Source of the DNA: Streptomyces katrae
GTDB taxonomy: Bacteria > Actinomycetota > Actinomycetes > Streptomycetales > Streptomycetaceae
Direction: 5' to 3'
Assembly: GCF_000717655.1 (NCBI RefSeq)
Contig: NZ_JNZY01000007.1
Coordinates: forward strand, 124,001 to 188,000
Length of the DNA: 64,000 nt
The notes beneath the pieces are model-generated. The model ran no database searches. It was given only the letters and a program-made list of their open reading frames with translations, and had not been told where the DNA came from. The stretch's first letter is position 1; the number at the start of each line of letters is the position of its first letter. Below, piece by piece: positions 13,619 to 23,452 of the stretch. The translations under genes and the position numbers were made by a program.

Positions 13619-13665
13619 TCGCAGGATGCACCGTGCAGGAGGACGCAGCGTGTGAGGAGGAGCCC

Positions 13666-13881
13666 GTGACGGAGCGCGTCGTACGCGCCTGCTCAGGCGG
13701 ACCGGACACCTTCGTCGCCATCGGCTGGATCGCCGAGGAGACGGGCGCAGACGTCACCGCCGTTGCCGTGGACGTCGGCCAGGGCGGCGAGGACCTGGAC
13801 GTCATCCGCAAGCGCGGCGCCTCGACCGCCGCCCACGGCTGCACCGGCAAGGAGGTCGCGGCGCGCCGCGACCCCGCCTGA
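13666..13881 (+). pseudogene. argG: Collapsed argininosuccinate synthase relic (mini-ArgG)
   Basis: A 71-codon frame starts at GTG 13666 with [20 protein letters not shown] and runs on through the typical ArgG text [17 protein letters not shown]. It then jumps to a segment matching an internal ArgG motif ([12 protein letters not shown], compare GATTVAHGCTGKG). It ends with EVAARRDPA, which matches the extreme ArgG C-terminus (compare KIAARRDLA). A normal ArgG has about 400 residues, so two in-frame deletions removed over 80% of it but kept both ends. The ATP pyrophosphatase loop SGGLDTS has decayed to SGGPDTF. Catalysis is not credible. An intact argG should be elsewhere in the genome. The ArgG comparison text is recalled, not aligned. 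Confidence 0.8.
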
Positions 13882-13892
13882 CGGCCCACCCG

Positions 13893-13928
13893 ACTGCCTC
13901 CCCGTTTCCTCCGCGGCGGGGAGGCAGT
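13893..13928 (+). terminator. Hairpin after the argG relic
   Basis: actgcctccccg (13893-13904) and cggggaggcagt (13917-13928) form a perfect 12-bp stem with a 12-base loop, followed by only a short ttc. It is probably the original argG terminator and could attenuate read-through into argH. Confidence 0.7.
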
Positions 13929-13932
13929 TTCA

Positions 13933-13964
13933 CATCCGAAGCCATGTGCGCATCCGAAGCCATG
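13933..13964 (+). repeat. 14-bp direct repeat before argH
   Basis: catccgaagccatg occurs at 13933-13946 and again at 13951-13964, an 18-base period, immediately upstream of the argH ribosome site. The period matches the length usually quoted for one ARG box, but the sequence match to the argC box is weak. It could be an operator or a small duplication. Confidence 0.5.
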
Positions 13965-13979
13965 CAGATGCAGTCTTGA

Positions 13980-15422
<1,443 letters not shown>

Positions 15423-15519
15423 CCGAACGGCACTGCCCCCTTGCCCCCGCGGCCATGCGGCCCGCACGCCCGAAGGCCCCCCGCCCGAAGGCCTGTACGT
15501 CCGCACGCCGCGGGACGCC

Positions 15520-15560
15520 GGGAGGGGCGGTCGGAGCCCTGTGCCCCGACCGCCCCTCCC
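15520..15560. terminator. Bidirectional terminator between argH and lipoprotein gene
   Basis: gggaggggcggtcgg (15520-15534) pairs perfectly with ccgaccgcccctccc (15546-15560), a 15-bp stem with an 11-base loop between two convergent genes. Confidence 0.8.
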
Positions 15561-15588
15561 TCATGTCCGCCGCCGCGCGCCCGCGCGT

Positions 15589-16770
15589 TCAGCGCACCGG
15601 GTGCTCCGGCTCGTAGTTGGTCAGGACGCACCCCTCGACCTGGGCCTTCTCCAGCCGGTACCCGGAAGGGGCGGAGAAGCCGGGCACGCAGTTCAGGTAC
15701 AGGAACTGCAGCTGGTACAGGCCGAACCGGGCCGACGGGTCGTTGGTCTCGACGGCGATGTTCTCCCCGACGAGCAGCATGCTCACGGTCGCCTTCAGCT
15801 CGCCGTCATCCTTCAGGTCGGCCTGCTGGGCGGCCTTCGCCTTGGTCTGGAGCTTCTTCATGTCCCCGACGGTGTCGAGCCAGCTCAGGTGGACGGCGCG
15901 CTGCGCCCCCGCGGGCTGACCGCACAGCGCGCGGCCCGTGATCCCCCAGTCCAGCGCGTTGCCCTTCACCGCGGGCTGGTAGTCGATGGACTCGACGGCC
16001 ACTGCTTCGGGGTCCGTGGAGAAGTGCTTCTCGCAGTCCAGGCTGTTGCCGACGAGCTTGCGCAGTTCGGCGATGCTGCCGGCGCGGGCGAGGCCGAGGC
16101 TGCCGGTCTTCGGCTGGCCGGGCTTCTCGCCGCCGCCCGCCGGGTCCTGCGGGGTCTCGAAGTTCGGGCTGCCCGAGCCGTCTTCGCTGGCGAAGAAGTC
16201 GGTGAGGCCGCAGCCCTCCACCAGGGGCTTCTCCCGCTTGTACCCCTCGGGCGCTCGCCCGCCGGGGTTGCAGACCAGGACGCGCATGTCCGACTGGAGC
16301 AGGGCCATGGCGGACTTCGACTTGGTGGGGAAGGCGACGAAGCCCTTGCCGACCAGGACGTTGCTGAAGAGCCCGTAGGCCCCGTCACCCCCGGAGATCT
16401 TGTCCATGACGTACTGCTTGTAGCCCGCCTGGAACGCCTTCATGTCCTTGGGGACGGCGATGGCGATGTCGCCCTGCCCGCGCCCGTCGCGGCAGACGCC
16501 GACCTCGGTGACCGACCACTGCCCGACCTTGGGGAAGTCACCGCTCGGCATCCTCGGGTCGTCGGGCTTCGTGCCCAGGTCCTCGCACCCGGTGAACTGG
16601 CGCATGTACCGCTGCGCCTCGGCGAGGGGGCCCTCGGCGGCCGCGCCGGCGGGGGCCGCGGAGGAGGCGGGTGCGCCGGGCGGGGCGGCCTGGCCGTCCC
16701 CCTTGCAGGCGGGGAGGGCGGCGAGACAGGTGAGGGCGGCGGTCGTGGCGAGGATCCGCTTGATGCGCAT
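15589..16770 (-). CDS. Secreted lipoprotein with internal duplication
   Basis: 393 residues. A signal peptide ends in the lipobox LPAC with the lipid-modified Cys22, so the protein is anchored on the outer face of the membrane. After a Pro/Ala/Gly-rich linker there are two related halves. The first contains FTGCEDLGTKP, then VLVCNPGGRAPEGYKREKPL and VEGCGLTDF. The second contains SLDCEKHF, then YLNCVPGFSAPSGYRLEKAQ and VEGCVLTNY. The repeated cysteines suggest one disulfide pattern per half. It resembles DUF3558-like actinobacterial lipoproteins, but I cannot assign a function. Confidence 0.8.
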   Translation of the reverse strand: MRIKRILATTAALTCLAALPACKGDGQAAPPGAPASSAAPAGAAAEGPLAEAQRYMRQFTGCEDLGTKPDDPRMPSGDFPKVGQWSVTEVGVCRDGRGQGDIAIAVPKDMKAFQAGYKQYVMDKISGGDGAYGLFSNVLVGKGFVAFPTKSKSAMALLQSDMRVLVCNPGGRAPEGYKREKPLVEGCGLTDFFASEDGSGSPNFETPQDPAGGGEKPGQPKTGSLGLARAGSIAELRKLVGNSLDCEKHFSTDPEAVAVESIDYQPAVKGNALDWGITGRALCGQPAGAQRAVHLSWLDTVGDMKKLQTKAKAAQQADLKDDGELKATVSMLLVGENIAVETNDPSARFGLYQLQFLYLNCVPGFSAPSGYRLEKAQVEGCVLTNYEPEHPVR

Positions 16771-16888
16771 GGGTCGCTTTCGTCGGACGGCAAGATCGCG
16801 GGGGTGGCATGCACATGCTAGATGGGCCCGGCAAGCGTGATCAAAACCGCGGACCGGCCCCGCCCCGGGGCCGGTCGGGCCCCGTCCC

Positions 16889-17408
16889 TCACGCCGCCCA
16901 GCCGGCGAGCCGCTCGAAGTCCGCCCGGACCAGCCCGATCCGCTCGTCGATCCGCATCAGCAGCGCCCGCGCCGGGTGGCGCTGGTCCACGAACTCCCGG
17001 TCCATCGCCGTGATGTCGTCGTCGATCCACGCGAACTCCCGCTCGCCCGCGTACTCCAGGATGTACTGCGTCTTCCAGAAGGTGCCGCGCGGAGCCCGCC
17101 CGTGCATCTGCGGCCAGTCGATGTACGGGAGCCGCGGCAGGCCCAGGTGCGGGCCTATCCAGTCGTTCGCCTCGTCCTTCCAGGTGGTGGCCCAGACCAG
17201 CTCGTACGAGCGCGCCAGCGCGAGCAGCTCTGCGCCGTGGGCGTGGTTGAGCCAGACCCGCAGGGGGCGCCGGCTCTCCGCCTCGGTCCAGCCGGCCGGA
17301 CGCATCCGGTGGGTGGCGTACCCCTCGGGGCGGCGCTGCGGCTGGGCCGCGTAAGGGTTCAGGGGGCCGGCCGTCCACGTCGATCAGCAGCAAGGGCTTC
17401 GGTGTCAT
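16889..17408 (-). pseudogene. HAD-like hydrolase broken by a 4-bp duplication
   Basis: The 5' end encodes MTPKPLLLIDVDG, the DxD motif I of a HAD domain. The rest of the family protein continues only in another frame: YAAQPQRRPEGYATHRMR, then VWATTWKDEANDWIGPHLGL and FAWIDDDITAMDREFVDQ, to the stop at 16889. The junction reads ggccggcccc where ggcccc is expected, consistent with a tandem duplication of four bases. An internal ATG at 17305 gives a 138-residue frame lacking the catalytic aspartates. Either this is a real pseudogene or a sequencing error at a GC-rich spot. The expected intact sequence (DVDGPLNPYAA) is recalled from relatives. Confidence 0.7.
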
Positions 17409-17456
17409 CTCGGCAGCCTTCCGTTCCGGGTGCCCGAGGGCACCCCGTTTATGGGA

Positions 17457-17474
17457 TGAGACATGAACGTCTCA
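17457..17474. promoter_or_regulatory. TetR operator candidate
   Basis: TGAGACATGAACGTCTCA has perfect six-base arms (TGAGAC/GTCTCA) and lies 20 bases before the TetR ATG. A further GTCTCAT half-site overlaps the start codon (17490-17496). The placement is typical of TetR autorepression. Confidence 0.65.
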
Positions 17475-17493
17475 TTCGGGGTATGCTTGTCTC

Positions 17494-18045
17494 ATGGCCA
17501 TGGATCGTGACCAGGTGCTCCGCGACGCCGCAGCCCTGCTCTCCCGCAAATCGACCGCCACGATGGACGAGGTCGCCCGCGCCGCAGGCATCGGGCGCGC
17601 GACCCTGCACCGGCACTTCGCCGGGCGCGACGCCCTCGTACGGGCCCTCGAGGAACTCGGCATCCGCCAGTTCGAGACGGCCTTCGACCAGGCCCGCCTG
17701 GACGAGGGCACGGCCGTCGAGGCGCTGCGCCGGCTGGTCGCGGAGGCCGAGCGCGACGCCCAGCTGCTGGCCTTCCTCGTCACCGAGAACCAGCTCTTCG
17801 AGGGCGACCAGGTCAACGAGGGATGGGCCCGGCTCGACGCCCGCGTCAGCGCGCTCTTCCGGCGCGGCCAGGAGGAGGGCGACATCCGGATCGACCTGAG
17901 CCCCGCCTGGCTCACCGAGGCCCTCTACGGCCTCATCGGCACCTGCGCCTGGGCCGTCATGGACGGCCGGGTCGCCGCGAAGGACTTCCAGTACATGATC
18001 ATCGAGCTGCTGCTCGGTGGCGCACGACGGAGTGTGGAGAAATGA
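17494..18045 (+). CDS. TetR-family transcriptional regulator
   Basis: 183 residues. The N-terminal helix-turn-helix reads ATMDEVARAAGIGRATLHRHF, which is the TetR_N signature apart from small changes. The C-terminal part (from about 70) is the ligand-binding and dimerisation domain and is not family-specific. It overlaps the following MFS exporter by four bases (ATGA), so it almost certainly represses this exporter and itself. A palindrome just upstream supports this. The inducer is unknown. Confidence 0.9.
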   Translation: MAMDRDQVLRDAAALLSRKSTATMDEVARAAGIGRATLHRHFAGRDALVRALEELGIRQFETAFDQARLDEGTAVEALRRLVAEAERDAQLLAFLVTENQLFEGDQVNEGWARLDARVSALFRRGQEEGDIRIDLSPAWLTEALYGLIGTCAWAVMDGRVAAKDFQYMIIELLLGGARRSVEK

Positions 18046-19598
18046 GCCGCATCGAACAGCTGACCCGGGAGAAGGGGACGGAGGCGATCAAGGGCCGGGG
18101 GAGCAGGGGGCGCTGGCTGGCCCTCTCCGTGCTCGTCCTGGCCGTTCTGCTGGTCGCGGTGGACGCCACCGTACTCGGTCTCGCCACGCCCTCGCTCAGC
18201 GAGGACCTCAAGCCGTCCGGCACCCAGCTGCTCTGGATCGGCGACATCTACTCGTTCGTCATCGCCGGACTGCTCGTCTCCATGGGCTCCCTCGGCGACC
18301 GCATAGGCCGCAAGAAGCTGCTCCTGGCCGGCGCGACCGCCTTCGGCGCCGTCTCCGTCCTCAACGCCTACGCCACCAGCCCCGAGATGATGATCGCGGC
18401 CAGGGCCCTGCTCGGCGTGGCCGGTGCCACCCTGATGCCGTCCACCCTCGCGCTGATCCGCAACATCTTCCACGACCCCAGGGAACGCAGCCTCGCCATC
18501 GGCATCTGGGGCGCCACCGCCTCGGCCGGCGCGGCCATCGGGCCCGTCGTCGGCGGAGCCCTGCTCCAGCACTTCTGGTGGGGCTCGGTCTTCCTCATCA
18601 ACCTGCCCGTGATGATCGCCCTGGTCCTCGTCGGCATCAAGCTGCTGCCCGAGTCCAAGAACCCGGTGGCCGGCCCCTGGGACCTGGTCAGCGTCGCCCT
18701 CTCGCTCGTCGGCGTCATCGGTGTCGTCTACGCCGTCAAGGAAGTCGCCACCCACGGGATCACCTGGGGCGTCGGGGCCGCCGCCGTCATCGGCGCCGCT
18801 TGCCTGTACGCCTTCGTCCGCCGCCAGTTCCGCCTGCCGTCGCCGCTCCTCGACATGCGGCTCTTCAGGCACCGCGGCTTCTCCGGCGCGGTCCTGGCCG
18901 ACCTGCTGACCGTCTTCGGCCTCTCCGGCCTCGTCTTCTTCCTCTCCCAGTTCCTGCAGCTCGTCCAGGGCCGCGACCCCCTGGAGGCGGGCCTGGCCGA
19001 ACTGCCGGCCGCCATCGGCGCGGTGGTGACCGGCCTGGTCGCCGGCCGGTACGCCCGCCGGTACTCGGTACGGTCGATCGTGACCGGCGGCCTCGCGGCC
19101 ATCGGGCTCGCGCTCGGCGCGCTGACGCTGGTCCACAAGGAGAGCGGCTACCCGCTGCTCGGCGCCGCCCTGCTGGTCGTCGGCCTCGGCGCCGGCTTCT
19201 CCTTCACCGTCACCGCCGACGTGATCCTCTCCAGTGTCCCCAAGGAGCAGGCCGGTTCGGCCTCGGCCGTCTCCGAGACCGCGTACGAACTCGGCGCGGC
19301 CCTCGGCATCGCCCTCCTCGGCTCCATCGTCACGGGCGTCTACCAGGGCTTCACCGCCCCGGCCTCGGTCTCCGGACCGGTCGCCGACGCCGCGCACGAA
19401 TCGCTGGGCGGCGCGGTCGAGGCCGCCAAGGCGGTGGATCCCGCCACCGCGCAGACCATGGTGGGTGCCGCCCAGGAGGCCTTCGTGGACGGCCTGCGGT
19501 ACGCCTCCGGCGTGGGCGCGGCCGTACTGCTGGCCACTGCTGTGGCGGCGTGGTTCCTGCTCAGGGGTCAGAAGCTCCAGGACGGCATCGCGCACTGA
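18042..19598 (+). CDS. MFS drug exporter (DHA2/EmrB type, 14 TM)
   Basis: 518 residues, with about 14 hydrophobic segments. After a basic N-terminus the first segment, ALSVLVLAVLLVAVDATVLG, carries the DHA2 aspartate. Motif A reads GSLGDRIGRKKLLLAGATAF and motif C-like text is IGPVVGGALLQHFWWGSVFL. These proteins are proton-driven multidrug exporters of the cytoplasmic membrane. It is translationally coupled to the TetR gene. The substrate cannot be told from sequence. Confidence 0.92.
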   Translation: MSRIEQLTREKGTEAIKGRGSRGRWLALSVLVLAVLLVAVDATVLGLATPSLSEDLKPSGTQLLWIGDIYSFVIAGLLVSMGSLGDRIGRKKLLLAGATAFGAVSVLNAYATSPEMMIAARALLGVAGATLMPSTLALIRNIFHDPRERSLAIGIWGATASAGAAIGPVVGGALLQHFWWGSVFLINLPVMIALVLVGIKLLPESKNPVAGPWDLVSVALSLVGVIGVVYAVKEVATHGITWGVGAAAVIGAACLYAFVRRQFRLPSPLLDMRLFRHRGFSGAVLADLLTVFGLSGLVFFLSQFLQLVQGRDPLEAGLAELPAAIGAVVTGLVAGRYARRYSVRSIVTGGLAAIGLALGALTLVHKESGYPLLGAALLVVGLGAGFSFTVTADVILSSVPKEQAGSASAVSETAYELGAALGIALLGSIVTGVYQGFTAPASVSGPVADAAHESLGGAVEAAKAVDPATAQTMVGAAQEAFVDGLRYASGVGAAVLLATAVAAWFLLRGQKLQDGIAH

Positions 19599-19665
19599 TC
19601 CTGCTCAAGGGGGGTGTTCCGAACGGAGTTGACAGTCCGTTGACGTGCAGGACACCATCCCCGCG

Positions 19666-21141
19666 ATGGAGATCAACGAGCTGACCCCGGCGGAGCGCCG
19701 CGTATGGGAGGCCTTCCCACGCGGCGAGGGCGTCGATTTCCGGGAGGAGCCCGGCGACAGCTCCGTCGACGGGGCCGACTGGGGACCGGAGCGCACCATC
19801 CGCGCCGAGGTGCTCCGCGCCCTCCTCCTCGGCGCCGGCCGGGAGGAGGAGGGGCAGGTCGCAGGGATCAAGCTCAAAGGGGCCAGGATCGTAGGCAAAC
19901 TCGACCTCAGGTACGCCGTCGTCGACCACGCCATCCGGCTGCGGGACTGCTGGTTCGAGCGCAAACCCCTCCTGTACGGCGCCCAGCTGAAGGCACTCGT
20001 CCTCGGCTACTCGACGCTGCCCGGAATGACCGCCGCCAACTTGCGGGTGGACCTGGTCCTGCGGCTCTCCTGCTGCCGGATCACCGGCCCCGTACGCCTC
20101 CAGGGCGCCAGGATCTCCGGCGGGCTCTTCCTCCAGGGAGCCGTGATCGGGCCGGTCCCCGACGAGGAGGCGGGCGAGGCCGCGCTCCAGCTCAACCACG
20201 CCGAGATCGGCACCGACATCATCGCCAACGACCTGACGGTGCACGGCCAACTGCGGCTCAACGGCGCCGTCGTGGGCGGACAGGTCCAGCTCGACGGCGC
20301 CCGTCTGCTCGCCCCCGGCGGCATCGCCTTGCACGCCGAGACGCTGAGCGTCGGCACCGACCTGCGCGCGCACCGGTTGCACGCCCGGGGCACGGTCAAC
20401 CTCACCGGCTCCCGCATACCCGGCCAGGCCAACCTCACCCGTGCCGACCTCGGCAACCCCGGCGGGACCGCCCTGCGCGCCTCCAGCTGCGCCATAGGCG
20501 AGATGTGGCTGCGCCGGTGCCCCCCGATCCAGGGCGAGGTGAACCTGCGCCGCTCCACCTTCGAACTGCTGCACATCGATCCGGACGCCTGGCCCGAGCG
20601 GATCGCCATCGACGGGCTCACCTACCGCACCCTCGCCCCGCACCTGCCGCCCGAGCAGCGGCTGCCCGCGCTCGAGCGCGAGGAGTCGGGGTACCTCCCG
20701 TACGCGTACGAGCAGCTCGCCGCCGCCTACAGTACGGCCGGGGACGAGGCGGGCGCCCGGACCGTGCAGCTCGCCAAGCTGCGCGAGCACCGCCGCACCC
20801 TGCCCCGGCACGCCAGGGTCTGGGGGCTGCTCCAGGACGCCACCGTCGGCTACGGCTTCCGGCCGCTGCGCGCCGCGGGCTGGCTGCTGGCGCTGCTGCT
20901 CGTGGGCTCGATCGCATACAGCCTGCACGCGCCCCGGCCGCTGAAAGCGGGGGAGGCGCCCGACTTCAATGCAGTGTTTTACACGATCGACCTGATGCTG
21001 CCGATCATCGGCTTCGGCCAGGAGTCCGCGTACGCGCCGAGCGGCTGGTACCAGTGGCTGTCGTACGTGCTGATCGTGACCGGCTGGATCCTCGCCACGA
21101 CGACCGCGGCGGGCGTCAGCCGGTCACTGCAGCGGCAGTAG
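19666..21141 (+). CDS. Membrane-associated protein with beta-helix-like repeats and two C-terminal TM segments
   Basis: About 491 residues from ATG 19666 (MEINELTPAERRVWEAF). An earlier in-frame GTG at 19645 is possible. The middle carries pentapeptide-like beta-helical repeats such as GVIKLDGAR-type runs (GARIVGKLDLRYAVV, GARISGGLFLQGAVI, GAVVGGQVQLDGARL). The C-terminus has two hydrophobic segments (GWLLALLLVGSIAYSL and YVLIVTGWILATTTAAG) flanking a short loop. Streptomyces annotations often call it 'membrane-associated oxidoreductase', but I see no cofactor motif to support that. The role is unknown. Confidence 0.7.
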   Translation: MEINELTPAERRVWEAFPRGEGVDFREEPGDSSVDGADWGPERTIRAEVLRALLLGAGREEEGQVAGIKLKGARIVGKLDLRYAVVDHAIRLRDCWFERKPLLYGAQLKALVLGYSTLPGMTAANLRVDLVLRLSCCRITGPVRLQGARISGGLFLQGAVIGPVPDEEAGEAALQLNHAEIGTDIIANDLTVHGQLRLNGAVVGGQVQLDGARLLAPGGIALHAETLSVGTDLRAHRLHARGTVNLTGSRIPGQANLTRADLGNPGGTALRASSCAIGEMWLRRCPPIQGEVNLRRSTFELLHIDPDAWPERIAIDGLTYRTLAPHLPPEQRLPALEREESGYLPYAYEQLAAAYSTAGDEAGARTVQLAKLREHRRTLPRHARVWGLLQDATVGYGFRPLRAAGWLLALLLVGSIAYSLHAPRPLKAGEAPDFNAVFYTIDLMLPIIGFGQESAYAPSGWYQWLSYVLIVTGWILATTTAAGVSRSLQRQ

Positions 21142-21152
21142 CCGGACGGCCG

Positions 21153-21824
21153 TCAGGCCGCCTTGGCCTTGGTGGCGTACATGTCCACGTACTCCTGGCC
21201 CGAGAGCCGCATGACCTCCGCCATCACCGAGTCGGTGACGGCGCGCAGCACGTAGCGGTCGCGGTCCATGCCCTCGTAGCGGGAGAACTCCATCGGCTCG
21301 CCGAAGCGGACCGTGACCCTGCCCGGGCGCGGCATGCCCGCGCCGCCCGGCTGGAGCTTGTCGGTGCCGATCACCGCGAAGGGGATCACGGGGGCGCCGG
21401 TCATCAGGGTCAGGCGCGCGATGCCGGTGCGGCCGCGGTAGAGGCGGCCGTCGGGGGAGCGGGTGCCCTCGGGGTAGATCCCGAAGATCTTGCCCTCCTC
21501 GAGGATCCGGCGGCCGGTCATCAGGGCGGCGACGCCGCCGTTCGCACCGTCACGGTCGACCGGGATCATGCCGGAGCCGGTGAAGAACCAGGCCATGGCG
21601 CGGCCCTTGATGCCCTTGCCGGTCACGTACTCGTCCTTGCCGATGAAGTGGACCGTGCGGTCGCACACCAGCGGAAGGATCATCGAGTCGATGAAGGTGA
21701 GGTGGTTGCCCGCCAGGATCACCGGCCCGGTGCCCGGGATGTTCTCGATGCCCTCCACACGGGTGCGGAACATCATGCGCATGACCGGTCCGACAGTGGC
21801 TTTGATGAGCGATGTACGGAACAA
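21153..21824 (-). CDS. 1-acyl-sn-glycerol-3-phosphate acyltransferase family protein
   Basis: 223 residues of the PlsC/LPLAT family, which acylates lysophosphatidate or related lipids at the inner membrane face. The catalytic H-x4-D motif appears as GNHLTFIDSM and the phosphate-binding motif as FGIYPEGTRSPDGRLYRG. It is shorter than many PlsC proteins but complete. It stands alone and is convergent with the preceding membrane protein gene. Whether it is the main plsC or a paralogue cannot be told. Confidence 0.88.
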   Translation of the reverse strand: MFRTSLIKATVGPVMRMMFRTRVEGIENIPGTGPVILAGNHLTFIDSMILPLVCDRTVHFIGKDEYVTGKGIKGRAMAWFFTGSGMIPVDRDGANGGVAALMTGRRILEEGKIFGIYPEGTRSPDGRLYRGRTGIARLTLMTGAPVIPFAVIGTDKLQPGGAGMPRPGRVTVRFGEPMEFSRYEGMDRDRYVLRAVTDSVMAEVMRLSGQEYVDMYATKAKAA

Positions 21825-22083
21825 CGTGAGCCCTCCGGCATCGAAAAGCGGTTTCGCACCACACGGCGGTAGTGCAGGTGAGGACGATACTCGTGGGTCA
21901 GCTCCGAGTGCACATCGGGTTCACGAGGTGGATACGCAGTGTTGACGCACGTTTCCGCCATGTTCCCCACGAGCCCACCCCTGCGCCACCGGCTGCTGCC
22001 TACGATCGCCACGCCGAATCGGGCCGCAGGAACCCGGAGCCCCCGGGTGCCGCCGGCCCTTCCATACGACAGGAGTGGCACTC

Positions 22084-23280
22084 ATGACGCAGGGTGGGGC
22101 AGCACGGCGCACGGTCCTGGGAGCGGCCGTCCTGGCGGCGGGCGGCGGCATGGCCGGACTCTCGGCGGGATCCGCCTCGGCGGCGCAGACGGCTCAGGCC
22201 ACGGACACGGCGGAGGCGGCCTTCGCGGCCGACGCGCGCCACGGCGGCGGCTACCGGGACCTCCCCGTCCCGCTGGTCATCGGCCACCGCGGCGCCTGCG
22301 GCTACCGGCCCGAGCACACCCTCGGGTCGTACCGGCTCGCCCTCGACCTGGGCGCGGACGTCGTCGAGCAGGACCTGGTGCCCACCAAGGACGGCCACCT
22401 GGTGTGCCGCCACGAGAACGAGATCGGCGGCACCACCGATGTCGCCGATCACGCCGAGTTCGCGTCCCGCCGTACGACGAAGTCGATCGACGGGGTCGCG
22501 GTCACGGGCTGGTTCACCGAGGACTTCACCCTCGCCGAGCTGAAGACCCTGCGGGCGAAGGAACGTATCCCCGCCGTCCGCCAGCGCAACACGCTCTACG
22601 ACGGCCGGTGGGACGTGCCCACCTTCGACGAGGTGCTGAGCTGGGCCGACCGCGAGGGCAAGCGGCGCGGCAAGCGCGTCTGGCTGCACGTCGAGACCAA
22701 GCACCCCACGTACTTCCGGTCCCTGGGCCTGGGCCTCGAGGAACCGCTCGCCAAGCTGCTGCGCCGGTACGGCCGCGACGGCCGGAACGCCCCCCTCTTC
22801 CTCCAGTCCTTCGAGCCCTCCAGCATCCAGCGGCTTTCCAAGCTGGTCTCCGCGCCCCGCGTGGTCCTGCTGTCGGCGGCGGGCACCCGGCCCTGGGACT
22901 TCGAGCAGGCCAAGGACCCGCGGACGGTGGCGGACCTGGTCAAGCCCGAGGGCCTGAAGTGGATCGCCGGATTCGCCCAGGGCATCGGCCCCACGATGGA
23001 CCTGATCATCCCCCGCGACGCCGCCGGGAAGCTGGGCACCCCGACCACGCTGGTCGAGGACGCCCACGCCCGCGGGCTGGTGCTGCACCCCTATACCGCG
23101 CGCAACGAGAACAGCTTCCTGCCGGCCGAGTACCGCAGGGGCGCCGACCCGGCCGCCTACGGGGACGCCTTCGGCGCATTCAAGACGTACTTCGAGCAGG
23201 GCATCGACGGCATCTTCACGGACAACGCTGACACCGGACTTCTCGCGGCGGAGGCCTTCCGCCCGGGCCGCGGACGCTAA
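22084..23280 (+). CDS. Glycerophosphodiester phosphodiesterase, exported
   Basis: 398 residues. ATG 22084 follows acaggag with good spacing. A Tat-like leader (ARRTVLGAAVLAAGGGMAG) ends near SASA, so the enzyme is probably exported folded. The GDPD TIM barrel shows VIGHRGACGYRPEHTLGSY and ADVVEQDLVPTKDGHLVCRH, with the catalytic histidines and metal-binding glutamates in place, and WLHVETKHPTYF. It releases glycerol 3-phosphate from phospholipid head groups and may serve phosphate or glycerol scavenging. A 20-bp stem repeat starts at the base after its stop codon. Confidence 0.92.
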   Translation: MTQGGAARRTVLGAAVLAAGGGMAGLSAGSASAAQTAQATDTAEAAFAADARHGGGYRDLPVPLVIGHRGACGYRPEHTLGSYRLALDLGADVVEQDLVPTKDGHLVCRHENEIGGTTDVADHAEFASRRTTKSIDGVAVTGWFTEDFTLAELKTLRAKERIPAVRQRNTLYDGRWDVPTFDEVLSWADREGKRRGKRVWLHVETKHPTYFRSLGLGLEEPLAKLLRRYGRDGRNAPLFLQSFEPSSIQRLSKLVSAPRVVLLSAAGTRPWDFEQAKDPRTVADLVKPEGLKWIAGFAQGIGPTMDLIIPRDAAGKLGTPTTLVEDAHARGLVLHPYTARNENSFLPAEYRRGADPAAYGDAFGAFKTYFEQGIDGIFTDNADTGLLAAEAFRPGRGR

Positions 23281-23281
23281 A

Positions 23282-23358
23282 GGCTGTCCCGCAATCCCCG
23301 GCGGGCGCACGACGCCGGCTACGCCGCGCGCTGATCCACCGGGGATTACGGGACAGCC
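23282..23358. repeat. Intergenic 77-bp inverted-repeat element
   Basis: ggctgtcccgcaatccccgg (23282-23301) pairs with ccggggattacgggacagcc (23339-23358) over 20 positions with one mismatch, separated by 37 bases that are themselves rich in cg/gc. It abuts the GDPD stop codon. I recall near-identical elements at many sites in Streptomyces genomes. It probably also ends transcription. Confidence 0.75.
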
Positions 23359-23452
23359 CTTAGGCGCGTCAACAGATAAGCGGAACATCACGTACGGGTG
23401 GGCTGTGCCGGGCGGGGAAACCGCCGGGCGCGGCGCGTGCGTCCCGCCCGGC

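Noticed and set aside
13585..13665. Longer start for the argG relic (ATG 13585 or 13615)
   Set aside because: That stretch is the promoter and ARG box; known ArgG proteins begin at the TERVV position.
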